NCBI RefSeq assembly: GCF_035917675.1
Contig: NZ_CP109105.1
Span: forward strand, 211,124-275,123
Direction: 5' to 3'
Length of the DNA stretch: 64,000 nucleotides
DNA from: Streptomyces sp. NBC_01775
GTDB lineage: Bacteria > Actinomycetota > Actinomycetes > Streptomycetales > Streptomycetaceae
Shown: one piece after another, positions 60,245-64,000 of the stretch
How positions within the stretch are numbered: the stretch's first letter is position 1
Layout of the letters: each line of letters opens with the position of its first letter
Translations under genes and position numbers: made by a program
Notes under the pieces: generated by a model
The model's database searches: none
Seen by the model: the letters and a program-made list of their open reading frames with translations, nothing else
Told to the model about the DNA's origin: nothing

Positions 60245-60681
60245 ACGAACTCAAGAACAGCCGGTATGGGACTGGGGGGCAGCCGGTTTCGTGGCTGGGG
60301 CCGTTGGGCCTGCGAGCCGGGTGGCGGTGTCCGGGGGGCGGCGGTGTCCGGCTGGGCCGGGTGCCGGACCGCGCGTGGTGTTCAGCTCGGGGATGTGTCG
60401 TCCCGGAAGGCGGCGTCGGCCGCCAAGGCGGGGGCGCCCCTGCCGCGCCCGGCTCCACCTCGCTCCGGAGACCGTTCGGAGGGGGTCAACCCTCGCCCTT
60501 CAACGTCTATTTCCTTCTCGGAGCTGACCGATAGAGGAAAAGCAAAAAACGAGTGACTACCATCAACTACCCTTTTTCCGGGCCAATGATTGATATCCAA
60601 CAGGCAGCGAACCAGCCCGTCGCAGACGAGTACCGACGGACCGGAGAAACACAAGAAGGAACCGACCAACGGGAGGAAGAA
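60245..60681. other. Stretch without a supportable gene
   Basis: A long plus-strand open frame (60173-60556) is Gly/Arg-rich and looks like GC-driven noise. The end of the stretch (60500-60680) is less GC-rich and probably carries the promoter of the next gene. Confidence 0.4.
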
Positions 60682-61121
60682 ATGACACTGACGACAGACC
60701 CGGGAACCACCGAACGCCCGCACTTCCCCACCTGGCGCCAGGTGCCCGAAGGCGTCTATGCGACCAAGACCCAACTCAAGGGCATGGACCTGCCGCGCGA
60801 GCCCGGCCCGCCGGCGGCGAGTGTCGAGGGCTACGACGGGCTCGGTCGCCGCACCACCCCCACCCTCTACCGCGTCGATGAGTCCGAGCCGACCAGCGCC
60901 TCGGCCGCGCAGCTGGTAGCAGCCCACCGCCGCGCCGGCCCCGCCGCGCGCGAGTGCGCGGACTGCCAGGCCCGCCCCGAACGCGCCCCCGCCCTGAGCG
61001 AGGACGGGCCGCTGTGCCCGGCCTGCTGGCACATCCGCACGCTGCGAACCGGGCCGACGTCGAGGCCATCATCCGCACCGTCAACCCCTCGCTGCTCGCC
61101 GAGCTGGACGGCGCCCGTTGA
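60682..61121 (+). CDS. Zinc-binding protein of mobile-element type (RRQRL-like), frameshifted at the end
   Basis: ATG 60682 has GGGAGGAAG upstream. PTWRQVPEGVYATKTQLKGM and TPTLYRVDESEPTSASAAQL precede a zinc ribbon CADCQARPERAPALSEDG followed by CPAC. The layout equals the RRQRL-motif zinc-binding proteins of Streptomyces integrative elements and plasmids. After about 61045 the native tail is in another frame (ADVEAIIRTVNPSLLAELDG, stop 61121), while the original frame runs on as noise to 61167. Confidence 0.6.
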
Positions 61122-61391
61122 CCTGATGGGCGGGAGACAGCCAGACGTGGGGTTTTACCTGGTGTGACCGGCCGCCGAGCTCGCGGCCGTGCTCCGACTC
61201 GTACACCGGGGCTGCGATTTCGGGCAGTTCCCCGTCCTCGATGCGTACCGCGGCGTCGTGGATGGCGTCCTCCAGCTCCCTTTGGAAGGGCGCGGGAGGA
61301 GCTGTGCGGCAGTCGGGTTGTTCTGGTCCTCTAGAACAACCCGGTTCAGCTGGTGCTACCGCCGTCGGCGTCCGGGGGCTGGGCATGAAGA
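61122..61391. other. Region between zinc-protein gene and Rep-like operon
   Basis: A minus-strand open frame reading FQRELEDAIHDAAVRIEDGE (61386-61081) could be a short gene but lacks a clear start and family. CGGGTTGTTCT (61314-61324) and AGAACAACCCG (61333-61343) form a perfect 11-bp hairpin with an 8-nt loop. Confidence 0.35.
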
Positions 61392-61417
61392 AGGCGCTGC
61401 ACCGAAGTGCAGCGCCT
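61392..61417 (-). terminator. Hairpin terminator of Rep-like operon
   Basis: AGGCGCTGCAC (61392-61402), loop CGAA, GTGCAGCGCCT (61407-61417): perfect 11-bp stem 60 bp behind the last gene of the minus-strand operon. Confidence 0.75.
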
Positions 61418-61477
61418 GGAGGCTTCGAAGGGGCAGAGGGGTCCGCTGGAGGGCGCAGGAGGCCCCCTGGCAGGTGT

Positions 61478-61810
61478 TCAGCCGGTGGCGGCGAGGTTGG
61501 CCGTCTGGGCGGCGAACCTCGCCCGTCGCTGCTCGGTGAAGCGGCCGGGCTCGGCGGCCCTGATCTCCGGGACCGGCATGACGGGGGAGGAGACGGCGCC
61601 GCCGGTCAGCAGCGGGTGGAGCTGGTAGAGGCCGTCTTCAAGACTCCAGACGAGTCCGCACTCGCGGAGCTCTTTGAAGCCACGGTTGACTGTCGGCTTG
61701 CTGGCGCCCAGCTCGGCGCACATCTCGTTCTGGCTGATCGCGGCCGTGCTGGTCTCCGGGCCGCAGGTACAGCAGTTGGTCCAGGACGCGGCGGCCGACG
61801 GCCGGGCTGT
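61478..61810 (-). pseudogene. RepL-like winged-helix gene 3, frameshifted
   Basis: The winged helix reads NEMCAELGASKPTVNRGFKE, then GLVWSLEDGLYQLHPLLTGG. Its first helix, SPAVGRRVLDQLLYLRPGD, is in another frame before about 61755. The coding sense begins immediately behind the stop of gene 2, so the third gene either lost its frame or is read by shifting. The pattern GLYQLHP equals GLYQINP in gene 2 and GVYQFNP in gene 1. Confidence 0.6.
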
Positions 61811-61813
61811 CGT

Positions 61814-62260
61814 TCAGGAGACGGCTTTGAAGACCTGCCGGCGCTTCTGGTCGTCCTTGCGGCGGCGCTTCTCGGCGAGCTGGTCCTCGTAGGCGGCCAC
61901 CGCCTGGCGATAGTTGAGAACGAAGTTCCGGGCGTCCAGGCGCTCGTCCTTGGGCATCGCCTGCACCGCGGCGACGGCGTCCTCGGGGGAGTGGTAGCCC
62001 GCGAGCATCGGGTTGATCTGGTAGAGGCCGTTGCGGACCTTCTTGACCAGCTTGGCCAGCTCCAGGGTGCGCAGAGCCGCGTTGACGCTGGGGCGACTGA
62101 GTCCCAGTTCCTGGCCGATCGTGGCCTGGTCGGTATGGATCCGCCCGCCGGCCTCGCTCATGGCGCGCAGCTTCAGCAGCGCTCGGTACGCGGCGGGAGG
62201 CAGGTCGAGGTCGGCAAGGAGTCCGTCGGCGTTGACCGAGGCGAATCGCAGGGTGCTCAT
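61814..62260 (-). CDS. RepL-like winged-helix protein 2
   Basis: 148 aa; ATG 62260 overlaps the stop of gene 1 (ATGA). LDLPPAAYRALLKLRAMSEA, HTDQATIGQELGLSRPSVNA and KKVRNGLYQINPMLAGYHSP form a winged helix of the kind found in RepL plasmid initiators (helix, HTH, then wing ending YxxNP). The C-terminal tail is basic (QLAEKRRRKDDQKRRQVF). By family it may start replication or repress its own operon. Confidence 0.7.
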   Translation of the reverse strand: MSTLRFASVNADGLLADLDLPPAAYRALLKLRAMSEAGGRIHTDQATIGQELGLSRPSVNAALRTLELAKLVKKVRNGLYQINPMLAGYHSPEDAVAAVQAMPKDERLDARNFVLNYRQAVAAYEDQLAEKRRRKDDQKRRQVFKAVS

Positions 62261-63024
62261 TGGATTGTTCCCTCCTCACGCTGGGCTCGTGCCCGGCGCC
62301 GCTCCGCGCGCTGCTCGGCGCGCTCTTGCCTCAGCTCCTCGATGGCCTTCCGCATGTGCTCCAGCGAGGGGAACCTCACGAGGTCGGGCAGCTTCTCGTT
62401 CTTCCGGATGGACGCGATCGTCTTGTGCTGGGGCACGTTGACGTACTCCGCCTCCACCGTCTCGGTGCCGGGGATGAACTCGGCCACGCGGTAGGAGAAG
62501 GGCGGGTTGAACTGATAGACGCCCCGTTTCACCTTGAACACGATGCCGTGGCCCATGACCTCTTTGAGAGCCTCCCCCACCTTCACCCGATGCACGTCCA
62601 GCACCGTGGCCATCTCCTCCTGAGTCAAGTGGATGCGCCCGCCTGCCCGCTGACAGGCGATCATCAACAGGATCAGACGCAGGGGCAGTGCCTCTCGAAA
62701 ATACTGCGCGATGAGGAAGAAGAACTCCAGGGAGTCCATGGAGAAGGCGTTCGGAGCCCCATCGGGGGAGTAGAACTCCAGCGGCTTCCGCTCGCTGTCC
62801 AGCGACACCTTGCGGTTGGGGTACTTGCGCGCAAGGGCATCCAGATCCCGTACCGGCGCGACGGGCTTCGACCACGCCGACAGGGCGTCGTCGGAAGGCG
62901 ACGGCGCCGGGATGGGCGTTGGTGCGCTCCGGCGACGTGGCTCGGCTGACACGAGGCGGCTCTCCACTTCCTTGATCGCGTAGGACGCCAGTATGTCAGC
63001 CAGCCCGACTATTACGTCGGCCAT
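62257..63024 (-). CDS. RepL-like winged-helix protein 1
   Basis: About 255 aa from ATG 63024 (ATG 63099 or 63192 are in-frame alternatives). A 100-residue N-terminal domain is followed by a winged helix: SLEFFFLIAQYFREALPLRL, HLTQEEMATVLDVHRVKVGE, KVKRGVYQFNPPFSYRV. The C-terminal part has PDLVRFPSLEHMRKAIEELR and a strongly basic tail. It is the first gene of a three-gene winged-helix series, and direct repeats lie in and before its N-terminal region. A plasmid-type replication initiator is my best reading. Confidence 0.7.
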   Translation of the reverse strand: MADVIVGLADILASYAIKEVESRLVSAEPRRRSAPTPIPAPSPSDDALSAWSKPVAPVRDLDALARKYPNRKVSLDSERKPLEFYSPDGAPNAFSMDSLEFFFLIAQYFREALPLRLILLMIACQRAGGRIHLTQEEMATVLDVHRVKVGEALKEVMGHGIVFKVKRGVYQFNPPFSYRVAEFIPGTETVEAEYVNVPQHKTIASIRKNEKLPDLVRFPSLEHMRKAIEELRQERAEQRAERRRARAQREEGTIQ

Positions 63025-63182
63025 ACCGACGTTCCGGCGAGTTGTGCACCCCCACGAGGTACGCAACTTCCCGGCGTCGCCCTCCGCGTTCACTGACATC
63101 AGCGCTCCGCGCCCACCTCCGGAACGTCGGCAGCGCTGACATTCCGCGCACACAGACGTCAGCCTCGCCGACATTTCTGGCT
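62990..63182. repeat. Short repeated motif around CTGACAT/CCGACGT
   Basis: CCGACGTTCCGGC (63027), CTGACATCAGCGC (63093), CTGACATTCCGCGC (63136) and CCGACATTTCTGGC (63169) are variants of one motif, 30-65 bp apart, overlapping the possible 5' end of the Rep-like gene. Iteron or operator sites are likely. Confidence 0.45.
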
Positions 63183-63185
63183 CGA

Positions 63186-63241
63186 TATGCATCCTCAGCA
63201 GCTACACATTGGTAGACCTATGCAACCTCAGCAGCTACACA
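63186..63241 (+). repeat. Two 23-bp direct repeats upstream of Rep-like operon
   Basis: Copies at 63186-63208 and 63219-63241 start TATGCATCCTCAGC and TATGCAACCTCAGC and both end AGCTACACA; one mismatch, 33-bp period (about three helical turns). Iteron-like. Confidence 0.7.
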
Positions 63242-63780
63242 AGTCCCCACGCACAACGCCCTGACCAGGAGTTTCTTGATCCTGGTAGGTATCAGTGGCT
63301 GAGGTCAGCGGCCACTTCGCCACTACGTCGACGAAAACGCCTCGTGGCCAAGGCCCGGCCGACTCCGCCAAGTAGCCCTACTCTCCCCATCGAGTGGTGA
63401 TCCAGCCGAACCCATCCCCGCGCCTACGGCTCGTCACCGTGTCGGCCCCAGGGGCCGGCACCGCACCTCCGGGGTTCTTCTGTCCATGGGCTGCTGCATC
63501 ACTCCGCCCGCAAATTCGGATAAGGGGCTTCTGTAGAAAATCGGTGAAGGGAAACACGCGCACCCGCATACAACGAGTTACCGTAATTCCTGGCGTGCTC
63601 TCTATGGTTAAGGTAGAAAGGGCTGGAAGCAGGTGACGGCTCCCGGAACATAGGGGAGTTGTACCGGAACCTAAATTCCTCCCCGAGTTGCATATCTGAC
63701 AGGGAGTCAGGGAGGCGTCATGGGAGTAGGGGAGTGGCCCTAAATCCCAAAATGAACCCCGCTATGCATACAGGGCTACG
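63242..63780. other. Subterminal non-coding region, partly AT-richer
   Basis: No gene is supported. The part 63520-63720 is clearly less GC-rich than the rest of the window (TGGTTAAGGTAGAAAG and similar), which suits an origin or a promoter region beside the Rep-like genes. Confidence 0.45.
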
Positions 63781-63822
63781 CGAACCGTGGCCGAGCTCTT
63801 TTCTTCGTGGCCCGCCAGCGCA

Positions 63823-63982
63823 GCCCCGGAGGGGCGCGCCTTCACCCCGGCCAGCTGCAGGCCGTGATGGCTCAAAGCAACAGGCCGCGAGGCCAGTTGG
63901 CCCGGCCGGAGGCCGGGACCCCGTCCCCGGAGGGGACGGACTGGCGCCCGGAGGACACCAGAGCCCCGCCTCGTAGAGGCGG
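63823..63982 (+). repeat. Telomere-like array of short hairpins
   Basis: Perfect hairpins on the plus strand: GCCCC-GGA-GGGGC (63823-63835), GGCC-GCGA-GGCC (63883-63894), CCCGGCC-GGA-GGCCGGG (63901-63917), CCGTCCCC-GGA-GGGGACGG (63921-63939) and CCGCCTC-GTA-GAGGCGG (63966-63982). An imperfect one with a GGA loop lies at 63941-63961. Tandem small palindromes with purine-rich GNA loops are the hallmark of Streptomyces telomeres, where the 3' strand folds back. At a right-hand end the plus strand is the 3'-ending strand. The last bases, complement GCCCGCAGA, also suit a telomere tip. Confidence 0.75.
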
Positions 63983-64000
63983 CGCGTCGTGTCTGCGGGC

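Noticed and set aside
60173..60556. A 127-codon plus-strand frame
   Set aside because: Gly/Arg-rich, no ribosome site, no similarity to anything known; best read as GC-driven noise.
1..64000. rRNA and tRNA genes
   Set aside because: No cloverleaf with TTC-A-A T-loop and no rRNA core sequence was noticed on either strand; a tRNA/rRNA scan would be decisive.

Overview
The window looks like an actinobacterial, most probably Streptomyces, linear-replicon arm. It is very GC-rich, the genes have strong G/C third positions, GTG and TTG starts are common, and there are relics of the telomere genes tap/tpg. The right-hand end (63823-63982) carries a run of short perfect hairpins with GGA/GTA loops, which is what a Streptomyces telomere looks like. 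Whether the replicon is a chromosome end or a linear plasmid cannot be decided from sequence alone. The density of mobile elements, gene fragments and frameshifts fits either. No rRNA or tRNA gene was seen.

Layout. 1-5.9 kb: the 3' part of a Ser/Thr kinase fused to an extracytoplasmic solute-binding domain, a decayed IS481-type element, an MFS exporter with a divergent ArsR regulator and its palindromic operators, then remnants of a serine recombinase, a CRISPR-like repeat patch and a methyltransferase. 5.98-7.9 kb: a CoiA-like protein. 8144-19422: a complete Tn3-family transposon with 38-bp perfect terminal repeats and a 5-bp target duplication (GAGGC). Its cargo is a hydrolase, a PadR-type regulator and a quinone oxidoreductase. 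Its tnpA is split near the 3' end by a 4.35-kb Tn554-like element (12122-16476) with two tyrosine recombinases and a small third gene.

19.6-25.9 kb: a MerR-like gene, a non-coding cluster of ACTGC motifs, a second methyltransferase remnant, HTH regulators, a DNA-ligase fragment and a secreted nuclease. 26-29.8 kb: an unrecognised locus of coiled-coil and membrane proteins. 29.9-40 kb: an XRE regulator, two secreted HNH nucleases, a pentapeptide-repeat membrane protein, split DNA-ligase pieces, a zinc-ribbon-array recombinase-like protein and a VOC protein. 40.3-47 kb: a NucA/NucB-like secreted DNase with a ComJ-like partner, a protease-inhibitor-like secreted protein, a toxin-antitoxin pair and a double zeta-toxin protein.

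47.1-54.2 kb is the most interesting part. A decayed Tap N-terminus is followed by a compact operon: a three-domain protein (Phd-like, degenerate RecA/DnaB-like, Tap-like polymerase core), a Tpg-sized DNA-binding protein, an SF2 helicase with helicase-associated domains, and a HIT-like protein. Together with the end hairpins, I infer a non-archetypal telomere-maintenance module. 54.3-60 kb: a lipoprotein, a methyltransferase, an XRE/TPR regulator and an intact IS5-type element. 60-63.2 kb: a zinc-binding protein and three tandem RepL-like winged-helix genes preceded by direct repeats, possibly a replication region close to the telomere.
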